Positions 1 to 8,557 of a stretch of DNA of 64,000 nucleotides are shown in pieces; position 1 is the stretch's first letter, and every line of letters starts with the position of its first letter. The notes beneath the pieces are model-generated. The model was not told where the DNA came from and did no database searches. It worked only from the letters and a program-made list of their open reading frames with translations. This stretch comes from Sphingobium sp. CECT 9361 (GTDB lineage: Bacteria; Pseudomonadota; Alphaproteobacteria; Sphingomonadales; Sphingomonadaceae): the NCBI RefSeq assembly GCF_918741285.1, contig NZ_CAKKNC010000014.1, positions 1 to 64,000 on the forward strand, in the 5' to 3' direction. Both the position numbers and the translations under genes were made by a program.

Positions 1-2
1 TT

Positions 3-416
3 GCGGGCGCCGTGGGTGGTGCAGCCCGCGGCGCGGCCTTCACCTCTGGCGCTGCCAGCAGCGCCTACGCGCTCGGCTCGGCCGGCAAGACCGGCGGCGC
101 TGCCGTCGCGGGCGGCGCCGCCGGTGTCGGCCGCGCGGCCGCCGGCGCAGCCATGTCGCCGCTGCGCAAGGCCGCCGCTTCGCTCAAGGACAGCTACCGC
201 TCGGGCGGCCGTGCCGCCGTCACCGCGACGGGCGGCGCCATTTCGGGCGGCAGCCCCGCGCCCGCGGCCGAGGCTTCCGGCGGCTCGCCCGCCTGGGCCG
301 CCGCGATGAGACGCCGCCAGACCATGACCCACGGCGCGACCGTCGCCGCCCATACGCTGCGCTCGGGCGACGGCGGCGGCGGCGGATCGTCCGTCGATCT
401 CAGCCAGAAGGATTGA
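3..416 (+). CDS. trbL: TrbL, P-type conjugative transfer protein (C-terminal part)
   Basis: Only the C-terminal end lies in the window; the reading frame is open from the first bases. The visible 137 or so residues are Ala/Gly-rich and low in complexity (runs of AA, GG, AAGAA), without membrane segments, as is usual for the cytoplasmic tail of TrbL/VirB6-like polytopic inner-membrane proteins. The assignment depends mainly on context: trbF begins 4 bases after the stop codon and trbG, trbI and a DUF2274 gene follow in the canonical order. TrbL forms part of the inner-membrane platform of the conjugative type IV secretion channel. Confidence 0.7.
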   Translation, partial: AGAVGGAARGAAFTSGAASSAYALGSAGKTGGAAVAGGAAGVGRAAAGAAMSPLRKAAASLKDSYRSGGRAAVTATGGAISGGSPAPAAEASGGSPAWAAAMRRRQTMTHGATVAAHTLRSGDGGGGGSSVDLSQKD

Positions 417-419
417 TCC

Positions 420-1103
420 ATGTTTCGACGCCCCAGCATCCGATACGGACAAACCCCGGAGCCGACGACTCCCTACCAGCGCGCGGCGCAGGTGTGGGAC
501 GACCGGATCGGCTCGTCTCGCGTGCAGGCGAGGAACTGGCGGCTCGCCTTCTTCGGCGCGCTGGCGCTATCGAGCGGCCTGGCTGGCGGCCTCGTCTGGC
601 AGTCGGCCCGCGGGCATATCGTGCCCTGGGTGGTTGAGGTCGATCGGCTCGGCGAGGCCCAAGCGGTCGCGCCGGCCGAGGGCGGCTACCGCCCGACCGA
701 TCCTCAGGTCGCGTTCCATCTCGCCCGCTTCATCGAGCAGGTCCGCGCGATCCCCGCCGATCCCGTCATCGTCCGCCAGAACTGGCTCCGCGCCTACGAC
801 TTCACCACCGACAAGGGGGCGCTGTTCCTCAACGACTATGCGCGCGCCAACGATCCGTTCGCGCAGGTCGGCAAGGTGCAGGTCGCGGTGGACGTATCGA
901 GCGTGATCCGCGCTTCGCCCGACAGCTTCCGCGTCGCCTGGACCGAGCGCCGCTATCAGGACGGCAGCCTTGCCGCGACGGAACGATGGTCGGCGATCCT
1001 CACCGTCGTCGTGCAGCCGCCGCGCACCCCCGATGCCCTGCGCAAGAATCCGCTCGGCGTCTTCGTCAATGCCCTCAACTGGTCGAAGGAGCTGTCGCAA
1101 TGA
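420..1103 (+). CDS. trbF: TrbF, conjugal transfer protein (VirB8-like)
   Basis: A 227-residue protein with a short cytoplasmic N-terminus, one membrane segment near residues 41-58 (LAFFGALALSSGLAGGLVW) and a periplasmic NTF2-like domain, the layout of TrbF/VirB8 proteins. The sequence after the membrane segment (IVPWVVEVDRLGEAQAV) and the YQDGSLAATERWSAILTVV block are typical of the family. It is an inner-membrane scaffold that links TrbI and TrbG to the platform of the mating channel. The stop codon overlaps the trbG start (ATGA), showing translational coupling. Confidence 0.93.
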   Translation: MFRRPSIRYGQTPEPTTPYQRAAQVWDDRIGSSRVQARNWRLAFFGALALSSGLAGGLVWQSARGHIVPWVVEVDRLGEAQAVAPAEGGYRPTDPQVAFHLARFIEQVRAIPADPVIVRQNWLRAYDFTTDKGALFLNDYARANDPFAQVGKVQVAVDVSSVIRASPDSFRVAWTERRYQDGSLAATERWSAILTVVVQPPRTPDALRKNPLGVFVNALNWSKELSQ

Positions 1104-2116
1104 CCGCGAGTCCGTTCCGCCGCGCCGCGTCCGCTGCGCTGCTCGTTTCCGCATCGGCGCTCGCCGGCTGCGCCACCACATCGGCGAAGCCGCCCGCCAT
1201 CGCCTATGACGATCCGCCCGCGCCGATCACGGCAACGCCCGCGCCGGAACCGCCACGCCCGGTCGAGGTGGTGACGATCCCCGAGCCGCTGCCGCTTCCC
1301 GGCCAGCTAAAGCCGGTGACGGATACGCCGCGCGCGCCGGAGCCGTCCGATCCCCGCCGGCGCGTGGGCGCGGCGAATGCCGCCGCGCGCGTGCAGCCGG
1401 TGCGCGACGGGTTCCTCAACGCCATCCAGCAATATCCCTGGACCGATGGCGCGCTCTATCAGGTCTATTCCGCGCCCGGCCAGGTCACGGACATCGCCTT
1501 GCAGGAAGGTGAGCAGCTCGTCGGGCCGGGTCCGGTCGCGGCCGGCGACACCGTGCGCTGGATCATCGGCGATACGATCAGCGGCAGCGGTCCCACGGCG
1601 CGCGTGCATATCCTGGCGAAGCCCACCCGGCCCGATCTTTCAACGAACCTCGTCATCAACACCGACCGGCGCACCTATCATCTGGAGCTGCGCGCCACGG
1701 CGGCGACCTATATGGCGTCGGTGAGCTGGACCTATCCGCAGGATGCGCTGATCGCCTTGCAGGGCCGGAACGCCGCCGCCGCATCCGCCGCCCCAGTGGC
1801 GACGGGCGTGGATGTGTCCGCTCTCAACTTCCGCTACCGCATCGAGGGCGATCGGGCGCCGTGGCGTCCCGCCCGCGCGTTCGACGACGGCCAGCAGGTC
1901 TTCATCGAGTTTTCGGCCGGGATCTCGCAGGGCGAGATCCCGCCGCTGTTCGTGACCGGCGCGGCCGGCGATGCCGAGCTGGTCAACTACCGCGTCCAGG
2001 GCCGCTACATGGTGGTCGATCGCCTGTTCGCCGCCGCCGAACTGCGCCTCGGCGACAAACGCAGTGAGCAGCGCGTCCGCATCGTGCGCGACGATGGACG
2101 GGGGCGGCGGCCGTGA
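1100..2116 (+). CDS. trbG: TrbG, conjugal transfer outer-membrane lipoprotein (VirB9-like)
   Basis: A 338-residue protein starting at an ATG that overlaps the trbF stop. The N-terminus is a lipoprotein signal with the lipobox-like ALAGC at about residues 17-21, then a Pro-rich linker, then the VirB9/CagX-type beta domain (YPWTDGALYQVYSAPGQVTDI, FRYRIEGDRAPWRPARAFDDG, VDRLFAAAELRLGDKR). It forms the outer-membrane ring of the core complex with TrbI. The stop overlaps the GTG start of trbI (GTGA). Confidence 0.93.
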   Translation: MTASPFRRAASAALLVSASALAGCATTSAKPPAIAYDDPPAPITATPAPEPPRPVEVVTIPEPLPLPGQLKPVTDTPRAPEPSDPRRRVGAANAAARVQPVRDGFLNAIQQYPWTDGALYQVYSAPGQVTDIALQEGEQLVGPGPVAAGDTVRWIIGDTISGSGPTARVHILAKPTRPDLSTNLVINTDRRTYHLELRATAATYMASVSWTYPQDALIALQGRNAAAASAAPVATGVDVSALNFRYRIEGDRAPWRPARAFDDGQQVFIEFSAGISQGEIPPLFVTGAAGDAELVNYRVQGRYMVVDRLFAAAELRLGDKRSEQRVRIVRDDGRGRRP

Positions 2117-3336
2117 GCGATTCTGCCGACACTCCCTCGACCGAAGCGCCCGCCACGCGCGCGCCGCGTTCCGATCCTCAAGCCTTCCAACTCCGAGGCG
2201 ACCCGCCGCGCGTCATGCGCCTGTCGCGCAAGGCACTGGCCGTGATGGGCGTCGCCGCGGGTCTCGGTATCGGCGGCTCGCTGATCTACGCGCTACGGCC
2301 GCCCGGCGAGAAGGCCGCTCAGGAACTCTACAATACCGACAGCCGGACCACGGCCGACGCGATCACCTCGGGGCCGAAGGACTACGGCCAAACGCCGCGC
2401 CTTGGCCCGCCACTACCTGGCGATCTTGGCCGGCCGATCGTCTCGGCGCAGCAGCGCGGCGATGCCGTGCCCGTGCCCGTGCCGCCGGTCGGCGCGCAGC
2501 CCGATCCGCGCGCCCAAGCCGCCGAAGCTGCCCGCCAGCGCGCCGCTCAGGAGCGGGACGCGGCTCGCACCAGCGCGGTCTTTCTCGGCAGCGGCGGGGG
2601 AGCGTCGTCATCGGCCGCGCCGGCCTTGCCCAGCCTGGCCGTGGCAAGCCCGGCGACACCAGCGGCAGGGGATACGGCGGCGCAAAGCGATCAGGCCGCC
2701 AAGCGCGCTTTCATGGCGCAGGCGGCCAACCAGCGCACGGTCAGCGTCGAGCGACTGACGGCGCCGGCATCGCCCAACATCGTTCAGGCAGGCAGCATCA
2801 TTCCCGCCGCGCTCATCACCGGCGTCCGTTCCGACCTGCCCGGCCAGATCACGGCCCAGGTGACGGCCAACGTCTATGACAGCCCGACCGGGCGCATCCT
2901 GCTCATCCCGCAGGGCGCGCGGCTGATCGGGGAGTATGACAGCGAGATCGCCGCCGGGCAGACCCGCGTGCTGCTCGCCTGGGACCGGCTCATCATGCCG
3001 GATGGCCGCTCGATCGTTCTCGAGCGCCAGCCCGGCGCGGACGGAGCCGGGTTTGCCGGCCTACAGGATCGCGTCAATCAGCATTGGGGAAACCTGCTCA
3101 AGGCCGCTGCCGTCTCGACGCTGCTCGGCGTCGGCGCCGAGCTGGGCGCGGACAGTGAGGATGACCTGACCCGTGCCCTTCGGCGCGGCTCGCAGGACAC
3201 CATCAACCAGACCGGCCAGCAGATCGTGCGGCGGCAGCTCAATGTGCAGCCGACACTCACCATTCGGCCGGGGCACCCCTTGCGCGTGATCCTGACCCGC
3301 GACCTCGTATTGGAACCCACTGGAGGCGCACGATGA
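2113..3336 (+). CDS. trbI: TrbI, conjugal transfer core protein (VirB10-like)
   Basis: A 407-residue protein with GTG start overlapping the trbG stop. It has a cytoplasmic N-terminus, a single membrane segment near residues 40-57 (ALAVMGVAAGLGIGGSLIYA), a long Pro/Ala/Gln-rich periplasmic linker and a C-terminal VirB10/TraB domain with the recognisable blocks AGSIIPAALITGVRSDLPG, YDSPTGRILLIPQGARLIGEY and LIMPDGRSI. VirB10-type proteins span both membranes and gate the channel. It ends in an ATGA overlap with the next gene. Confidence 0.95.
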   Translation: MSDSADTPSTEAPATRAPRSDPQAFQLRGDPPRVMRLSRKALAVMGVAAGLGIGGSLIYALRPPGEKAAQELYNTDSRTTADAITSGPKDYGQTPRLGPPLPGDLGRPIVSAQQRGDAVPVPVPPVGAQPDPRAQAAEAARQRAAQERDAARTSAVFLGSGGGASSSAAPALPSLAVASPATPAAGDTAAQSDQAAKRAFMAQAANQRTVSVERLTAPASPNIVQAGSIIPAALITGVRSDLPGQITAQVTANVYDSPTGRILLIPQGARLIGEYDSEIAAGQTRVLLAWDRLIMPDGRSIVLERQPGADGAGFAGLQDRVNQHWGNLLKAAAVSTLLGVGAELGADSEDDLTRALRRGSQDTINQTGQQIVRRQLNVQPTLTIRPGHPLRVILTRDLVLEPTGGAR

Positions 3337-3557
3337 CGAAATTGAAGCTGGGGCCTCTCGCCGATGATCGGCCGGTGAAGCTGACGGTCGAACTGCCCGC
3401 CGCCGTTCACCGCGATCTCGCCGCCTACGCCGCTGCGCTCGCAGCCGAAACGGGAGGGGAAGCCATCGCCCCCGAGAAGCTCGTCTCACCCATGTTGGCG
3501 AAGTTCATGGCAAGCGACCGGGGGTTTTCGCGGCGTCGCGGCGGCGCGAAAGACTGA
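3333..3557 (+). CDS. DUF2274 family small protein of trb operons
   Basis: A 74-residue protein coupled to trbI by an ATGA overlap. The sequence (KLGPLADDRPVKLTVELPAA, then a helix and LVSPMLAKFMASDRGF) fits the DUF2274 family that regularly follows trbI in alpha- and betaproteobacterial conjugative elements. The start resembles a ribbon-helix-helix fold, so a DNA-binding or accessory role is possible, but no function is known to me. It is the last gene of the visible trb operon and is convergent with the entry-exclusion-like gene 15 bases downstream. Confidence 0.85.
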   Translation: MTKLKLGPLADDRPVKLTVELPAAVHRDLAAYAAALAAETGGEAIAPEKLVSPMLAKFMASDRGFSRRRGGAKD

Positions 3558-3572
3558 GCCATCACGCTGCCG

Positions 3573-3881
3573 TCAGTTGCCCATGAATTTCTTGAAGCGC
3601 TCGCGGCCTTCCACTTCGGCCACGGCTTGCTCGGCACTGGCGCATTCGCCGCCGCGCACTGAGCCATCGCGACATCCGGCGACGATCCGCCGCGCTTCAT
3701 CGACATGCGCCACGAAATACTGTGTGCCGCGCGCCTCTGTCGATGTCGGCGCAACTGTCGCTGGGCTGGCGACCGCAGCCGTTTGCGGCGCTGGCGTGAT
3801 GATCGGCCGTAGGATGAACCCTCCGGCAAATCCGAAGACCAACGCGACCAGAACAATGATAAGTGGCTTGCCTTGTGACAT
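3573..3881 (-). CDS. EexN-like putative entry-exclusion protein
   Basis: About 102 residues from the ATG at 3881 (an upstream in-frame ATG at 3896 is possible). The N-terminus is one hydrophobic segment (PLIIVLVALVFGFAGGFIL), followed by a Pro/Ala/Thr linker and a C-terminal motif YFVAHVDEARRIVAGCRDG...GECASAEQAV. That motif closely resembles the EexN family, small membrane-anchored or lipoproteins linked to conjugation operons and thought to exclude redundant mating. No lipobox Cys is seen here, so this copy appears anchored by its membrane helix. It is convergent with the trb operon. Confidence 0.65.
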   Translation of the reverse strand: MSQGKPLIIVLVALVFGFAGGFILRPIITPAPQTAAVASPATVAPTSTEARGTQYFVAHVDEARRIVAGCRDGSVRGGECASAEQAVAEVEGRERFKKFMGN

Positions 3882-3908
3882 GGCATTACGCTCCAACGAA
3901 AACTAACC

Positions 3909-4835
3909 CTATTCTACTGAATTCTCAGAAATTTTGAAGGATAGTGCATAGCGTGTTTTGACGAATTGGAGAAATCGCCGCAAAGCGGGATTGCAATTTT
4001 CGTCGCGCCAGTATCCGGAATAGCAGATCAGCACTGGTCCTTGTTCTCCGTACATGGGCCTATAGACCACATTGGGATACTGTGTGCCGGAGCCACCCTC
4101 GCAGATGATGCTGAGGCCGCGCCCGTCGCCTAGCACACTAAGAATTGTCCCATGACCGGACTGGTGCATTCTGACGTCCGGCTGCATTCCCGCCACCGAC
4201 AGGCGGCCGAGTAGCATGTCGCGAATTTCTGGACCGGGGTCTGTTGCGGGGAGCAGGAAGCGTTCGCTGCGAAGGTCGGTCCAATGGATGATCTCGCGTT
4301 CTGCAAGAGGGTGGCTCGACGACAGGGCTACCATCACGCGCTCGCTCCAGAACGCTTCGCGCTGATAACCATCATGGGCAGCTTCGCCCGCCATAATGGC
4401 AATGTCGATCTCCCCGGTATCGAGACCAGCAAGCAAAGCACCTCGGTTTGCCTCTATCCCGTCTAGATTGACGTCTGGATGCGCACCGCGCCAACCCAGC
4501 ATGGTCGCGCGTAGGTTGCCGGCCGAGAGCGAGCAATAATGTCCGATAACGAGGTCGCCGGCGCGGCCCTGACCAGCAGCACGCATTATGGCTACGAGCT
4601 TGTCCGCATTCGCGAGCATTGGCCTAACGCATCGAATAAAATCGCGTCCGGCCCCTGTCGTACTTATTCCTGCACGCGAACGCACAAAAATTTGGACTCC
4701 GATCATTCGTTCTAGTTTGGCAACGTCCCGGCTAAGTGTGGACTGTTCCATCCCCAATGCGCGGGCAGCTTTGTAGAAGCTGCCGTGATCGGCCGCGGCG
4801 AGGACGTGTCGTATCTGGCAAATGCTGAATGACAT
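3909..4835 (-). CDS. LysR family transcriptional regulator
   Basis: A 308-residue protein with an N-terminal winged helix-turn-helix (FSICQIRHVLAAADHGSFYKAARALGM, then STLSRDVAKLERMIGVQIFVR) and a C-terminal LysR effector-binding domain with a two-lobe pattern (LVIGHYCSL, IAIMAGE). The ATG at 4835 is used in preference to an upstream TTG at 4841. LysR genes are common beside trb operons on sphingomonad conjugative elements, where they may control transfer. The ligand cannot be told from sequence. No divergent target gene sits directly upstream. Confidence 0.9.
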   Translation of the reverse strand: MSFSICQIRHVLAAADHGSFYKAARALGMEQSTLSRDVAKLERMIGVQIFVRSRAGISTTGAGRDFIRCVRPMLANADKLVAIMRAAGQGRAGDLVIGHYCSLSAGNLRATMLGWRGAHPDVNLDGIEANRGALLAGLDTGEIDIAIMAGEAAHDGYQREAFWSERVMVALSSSHPLAEREIIHWTDLRSERFLLPATDPGPEIRDMLLGRLSVAGMQPDVRMHQSGHGTILSVLGDGRGLSIICEGGSGTQYPNVVYRPMYGEQGPVLICYSGYWRDENCNPALRRFLQFVKTRYALSFKISENSVE

Positions 4836-4991
4836 CAGCAATCAACCGTAGAGGGGGCATAGATTGCTGTTGCTATTGCGCGCCGTCCCGATCCCAATGC
4901 GGTTCGCCAAGGCACGAAGAGGCAGCCGCCTTCGAGGTAACTTCGGTGGCTGAGCCCGGCGACAATTAATTTGGCGCCCGTCATGGCCCGC

Positions 4992-5504
4992 TCAAGCTGG
5001 CTTGAACGTCATCGCTACGCCGTTCATGCAATAGCGAAGCCCGGTCGGTCTCGGGCCATCATTGAAGACATGTCCCAAATGACCGGCGCATCGTGTACAA
5101 TGAACCTCGGTGCGTTCCACACCAAGGCTATTGTCGCGGTGCTCGCCGATGGCGTGAGGAAGGTGGTCGTAAAAACTCGGCCAGCCCGTGCCACTGTCGA
5201 ATTTAGTCGCGGACGAATAGAGCGGGAGCGCACATCCAGCACATGCGAACGTGCCTTTGCGGTGCTCCTTATCGAGCGGACTTGTATAGGGGTATTCGGT
5301 CGATGCTCGTCGGAGCACGGCGTAAGCCTGCGGAGAGAGTCTCTTGCGCCATTCCGCGTCGGTGAGACGAAATGTGGCGGGTACGGTCGCCACAGCCGCG
5401 GCATCATCGGCGCCTATCAACCGCCATGCGAGCGCGCCGAGGGCTGCAGTTGTGCCAAGCCCAAGGAGCTTGCGGCGAGTAGGCTGAGCGAGCGATCGTT
5501 CCAT
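4992..5504 (-). CDS. msrB: Exported peptide-methionine (R)-S-oxide reductase MsrB
   Basis: A 170-residue protein that reduces Met-R-sulfoxide. A twin-arginine-type signal is visible (TRRKLLGLG at residues 9-17, then an Ala-rich segment), so it acts in the periplasm. The Zn sites are two CxxC pairs (C88/C91 in CAGC, C136/C139 in CTRC) and the catalytic Cys is C159 in RYCMN; GWPSFYDHL and RCAGHLGHVFNDGP are also family blocks. It is divergent from msrA, and both have exact SigF-type promoters. The ATG lies only 9 bases after the CGAA -10 element, so the mRNA is probably leaderless. Confidence 0.95.
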   Translation of the reverse strand: MERSLAQPTRRKLLGLGTTAALGALAWRLIGADDAAAVATVPATFRLTDAEWRKRLSPQAYAVLRRASTEYPYTSPLDKEHRKGTFACAGCALPLYSSATKFDSGTGWPSFYDHLPHAIGEHRDNSLGVERTEVHCTRCAGHLGHVFNDGPRPTGLRYCMNGVAMTFKPA

Positions 5505-5513
5505 GCTGACATA

Positions 5514-5539
5514 TTCGTAGTCGAAGGCAGGATGGTTAC
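5514..5539 (-). promoter_or_regulatory. SigF-type promoter of msrB
   Basis: On the minus strand GTAACC at 5539-5534, 16 bases, then CGAA at 5517-5514. The ATG of msrB is at 5504, leaving only 9 bases between CGAA and the start codon. Its -35 box faces that of msrA across 10 bases. Confidence 0.9.
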
Positions 5540-5549
5540 AGGAAGGAGT

Positions 5550-5575
5550 GTAACCTGTGTCGCGGCACGAACGAA
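5550..5575 (+). promoter_or_regulatory. SigF-type promoter of msrA
   Basis: GTAACC at 5550-5555, exactly 16 bases, CGAA at 5572-5575. The two divergent -35 boxes form a near palindrome (GGTTACA at 5534-5540 and TGTAACC at 5549-5555), so polymerase binding to one promoter would crowd the other. Confidence 0.9.
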
Positions 5576-5611
5576 TGCCGGATTGGAGGTATGTTTCCGG
5601 AGTTTGAGTCC

Positions 5612-6280
5612 ATGTTACGTTCCACTGCCCTTGCGGTTACATTGTTCGCCGGTGTCGCCGTGACCGCTGCGATAAGGCCCAGCGAAGCTCGCAATAGCGC
5701 AATCAAGGTTCCCGTCGCGGTCATGAAGGAGGCGCCTGGGGGAAATCGCGAGACGGCGATCTTTGCCGGGGGCTGCTTTTGGGGTGTCGAAGGTGTCTTC
5801 AGCCATGTGAAGGGTGTGGTTAGCGCGACTTCGGGATATGCCGGTGGCTCGGCATCGACCGCGCAATATGAGACTGTTTCGAGCGGTGCGACTGGCCACG
5901 CGGAATCGGTCAAGGTCGTGTTCGACCCTCGGCAGGTGAACTACGCTACGTTGCTGCGTATCTATTTCTCCGTGGTCGCCGACCCAACCCAAGTGAACCG
6001 ACAGGGGCCTGATGAAGGCACCCAATATCGCACCGCCTTGTTCCCGCTATCGGCGGCCCAGACGAGGGTGGCGCGTGCCTACATCAGCCAGCTGAGCGCC
6101 GCTCGCGTCTTTTCCGCGCCGATCGCCACGCGCCTCGAGCAGCAGAGGGGCTTCTTTGCGGCGGAGGGCTACCACCAGGACTTTATGGCCCGCAACCCGA
6201 ACTACCCCTACATCATTGTCAATGATCGGCCGAAGGTCGACGCGCTCAAACGGATTTTCCCCGAGAACTGGAAGGCCTGA
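5612..6280 (+). CDS. msrA: Exported peptide-methionine (S)-S-oxide reductase MsrA
   Basis: About 222 residues from the ATG at 5612, which has GGAG 9 bases upstream; the ATG at 5591 has a Shine-Dalgarno-like GGAGGT directly abutting it and is less likely. An N-terminal signal peptide (LRSTALAVTLFAGVAVTAA) sends it to the periplasm. The catalytic motif GGCFWGVEGVFSHVKGV is intact and SGYAGG, GHAESVKVVFDP, DPTQVNRQGPDEGTQYR and YHQDFM follow. It repairs Met-S-sulfoxide and pairs with divergent msrB, so both diastereomers are covered outside the cytoplasm. Confidence 0.95.
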   Translation: MLRSTALAVTLFAGVAVTAAIRPSEARNSAIKVPVAVMKEAPGGNRETAIFAGGCFWGVEGVFSHVKGVVSATSGYAGGSASTAQYETVSSGATGHAESVKVVFDPRQVNYATLLRIYFSVVADPTQVNRQGPDEGTQYRTALFPLSAAQTRVARAYISQLSAARVFSAPIATRLEQQRGFFAAEGYHQDFMARNPNYPYIIVNDRPKVDALKRIFPENWKA

Positions 6281-6449
6281 TCCACGAACCGCGTCCTCCC
6301 GGTCCACCGGGAGGACGCGGTTGACCACAATTCCGTCGGAAGCCGGCGCACGCACATCGGATAGCAAGCGTTTGCCCTTCATCACCAGCTGCTGCGAATC
6401 CAGCGGAGGCCATGAACGCTCTTGCGAAAGTTACGATGTTGAGAAGGAT

Positions 6450-6884
6450 CTACAGCGCGGCCAGCTCAGTGCCGCATTGCAGGAGAACGGTTCGTTCAAT
6501 AGCTGCATAGCGGTGAACAAGCGCGGCGCGATAAGTTTCGTCGCGCATCATCGCGAGAAAATGCCCGCGCGAAGGATAGCGAACGATCAGCACCCGATCC
6601 CAGTCAGTCGGAGCCGTGCCGGGTTCGCCGATAAAAACCAGCCCGACATCGCCATTATAGATGATGTTCGCCTGACTGACGGTGCCGACGGTGACGCTGA
6701 ATGCCTTTTCGTACAGGGCATAGGCTTCGCTTCCCGAGCGTGCCGGCTCCCCGCTGTCTTCGGGATAGACGGCCCGATCTTTGAACTTCAGCAGGTTGAC
6801 CATCGTCACGGGGCCGTCCGGTCCATCATCACGCAACTGGCGTACCTGATCAGCGGTCGGGTCAATCGAGCGATCGATCATCAT
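6450..6884 (-). CDS. DUF1330-like stress-responsive alpha/beta barrel protein
   Basis: A 144-residue protein whose ATG overlaps the stop of the dienelactone hydrolase gene (ATGA). The pattern VTMVNLLKFKDRAVYPEDSG, then SGSEAYALYEKAF and later WDRVLIVRYPSRGHFLAMM, resembles DUF1330 and related dimeric ferredoxin-like barrel proteins. No catalytic residues can be assigned. It is the last gene of the run that starts with bufB at 10876, and its function there is unknown. Confidence 0.7.
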   Translation of the reverse strand: MMIDRSIDPTADQVRQLRDDGPDGPVTMVNLLKFKDRAVYPEDSGEPARSGSEAYALYEKAFSVTVGTVSQANIIYNGDVGLVFIGEPGTAPTDWDRVLIVRYPSRGHFLAMMRDETYRAALVHRYAAIERTVLLQCGTELAAL

Positions 6885-7723
6885 ACCACCCCGTTTGCCT
6901 TGAAATGTGCCAACATCCGCGACCATCCGTCACGCGCGTCGCCTTTGTTGTAGCTCGAACGATAGTCGGCGTGAAATCCATGCTGGGCGTCGGGATAGAC
7001 GTGGATATTCGAACCCATTTTCCCGGCGGCTTGCAACGCAGCGCGCATCGCTTCGACATCGGCCTGGGGGATGCCCTGATCAAGCGCGCCGTACAGGCCT
7101 AACACCGGGGCCTTCAGTTCTGCGGCACGGCTGATCAGCGGCTTGAGCTGTCCATACCAGGCGACGCCTGCCTTGATATCGGGATCTTCCATGGCAGCAC
7201 GCCAGACGACTGCGCCACCCCAGCAGAAGCCAGTGATCGCGATCCGCGTGCCTTCGACGAACGCTTGAGCCTTCAGCCACGTCGAAGTCGCTGCGACATC
7301 GTTGTCGACTTGGTCGGGTGTCGCCTGTCGGACGATCGGGATGATCTGCTCGATGTTGGCGATAGCCGGGAGATTGACGCCCGAACGGTAGAAGAAATCG
7401 GGCGCGATCGCGACATAACCGAGACGCGCCAACCGTCGGCAGATGTCCTTGATATAATCGTGGATTCCGAAGATTTCATTCACGACGATGATCGCGGCAT
7501 GTCGGGCCTGACCGGCGGGCCGGGCGACATAGGCCGGTAAGTGCTGGGACGCGCCATTCGGAATCGTTACGCCCTCAATAATCAGCCCGTCTTCAGGTGT
7601 CGTGATCGGCGCGGCCTCCGCGGAGAAAGCCGCGAGAGCATAGCCGGCGAAGAACAAACCAGCGGCCGCCCGGCGCGTCAGGTGGAAGTCTTCCGGCAAT
7701 GAGCCTTCGGGCCTGGTCAGCAT
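6881..7723 (-). CDS. Exported dienelactone hydrolase family protein
   Basis: A 280-residue alpha/beta hydrolase. The N-terminus is a signal peptide with a twin-Arg-like start (HLTRRAAAGLFFAGYALAAF). The dienelactone hydrolase triad is present: nucleophile Cys in ITGFCWGGAVV, acid Asp in GALDQGIP and His in DAQHGFHADYR. NEIFGIHDYIKDICRRLA is a family block. It follows an SDR and a GST gene in the bufBC operon. The substrate is unknown; a periplasmic esterase or lactonase is the most that can be said. Confidence 0.87.
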   Translation of the reverse strand: MLTRPEGSLPEDFHLTRRAAAGLFFAGYALAAFSAEAAPITTPEDGLIIEGVTIPNGASQHLPAYVARPAGQARHAAIIVVNEIFGIHDYIKDICRRLARLGYVAIAPDFFYRSGVNLPAIANIEQIIPIVRQATPDQVDNDVAATSTWLKAQAFVEGTRIAITGFCWGGAVVWRAAMEDPDIKAGVAWYGQLKPLISRAAELKAPVLGLYGALDQGIPQADVEAMRAALQAAGKMGSNIHVYPDAQHGFHADYRSSYNKGDARDGWSRMLAHFKANGVV

Positions 7724-7740
7724 GGGGGCTCCTCATCAGT

Positions 7741-8547
7741 TCACAGCGCGCAGTGCGAGCGTACGTCTCGCTCAAAGACGTCCTTGATCGCAAGAAAATG
7801 GGCGTCGATCGCCATCGGATCCTTGCTGTTCAGGTCGATCAGGGCCTGTCTTTCGGGACCACCACGAACCACATTGATGGCGTCATGCTTGATCCCTGCA
7901 ATGATCGCTTCAGCGACAGCTTCGGCTGGCTCCAGCGAGAATCCAATCTCTGGGCCCGCCTGGTTCGTCGCCATCATCGGGGTATCGGTGCCGCTGGGGT
8001 AGACCGTCATCACACGAACACCTTCTCCATTGAGCTCGCGCCGCAGCGACTCCCCAAAGCTCGACAGACCGGCCTTCACCGCCGCATAGGTCGCATAGAA
8101 CGGCATCGCGACCAATGCGATCGCGGAAGAGACGTTAACGATCATGCTCTCGGAACCAGCTCGCAGCAACGGCAACGCCGTGCGAGTCAGCATGATAGGG
8201 GCAACAAGATCCACCTCGATCATGGCGCGGATCTCCTCTTCATCAATCGCATCAAGGCGACCGGCGCGAACCGCGCCGGCGTTGTTCACGAGAATATCGA
8301 GCCCGCCGAATGCTTCGATCGCGCCCTGCAAGGCTGCCGTGCGACCTATCGGGGTCGCGACATCGGCAGTGATGCCGGCAGCCTCCGCACCTGATGCGTT
8401 CAAAGCCCCGACAGCTTCATCGACGCGCGCTGCTCCGCACGCAGCGATGACCAGACGTGCACCGCGCGCGGCAAGCCCACGCGCCAATTCAAGCCCGATC
8501 CCGCTTGACCCGCCAGTGATGAGAACCCGTTTTCCTTCGACGTCCAT
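7741..8547 (-). CDS. Short-chain dehydrogenase/reductase
   Basis: About 268 residues from the ATG at 8547, which has GAGGTG upstream; an ATG at 8574 is an alternative. Nucleotide-binding TGGSSGIG near the N-terminus, NNAG, the catalytic Ser in VNVSSAIA and YATYAAVK (YxxxK) are all intact, so it should be an active NAD(P)-dependent oxidoreductase of the classical SDR group. The substrate cannot be assigned. It lies between GST and dienelactone hydrolase genes in the operon led by bufB. Confidence 0.88.
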   Translation of the reverse strand: MDVEGKRVLITGGSSGIGLELARGLAARGARLVIAACGAARVDEAVGALNASGAEAAGITADVATPIGRTAALQGAIEAFGGLDILVNNAGAVRAGRLDAIDEEEIRAMIEVDLVAPIMLTRTALPLLRAGSESMIVNVSSAIALVAMPFYATYAAVKAGLSSFGESLRRELNGEGVRVMTVYPSGTDTPMMATNQAGPEIGFSLEPAEAVAEAIIAGIKHDAINVVRGGPERQALIDLNSKDPMAIDAHFLAIKDVFERDVRSHCAL

Positions 8548-8557
8548 GACCGGCACC

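Noticed and set aside
567..1181. Minus-strand frame across trbF and trbG
   Set aside because: Antisense shadow, Arg/Ala-rich with no features.
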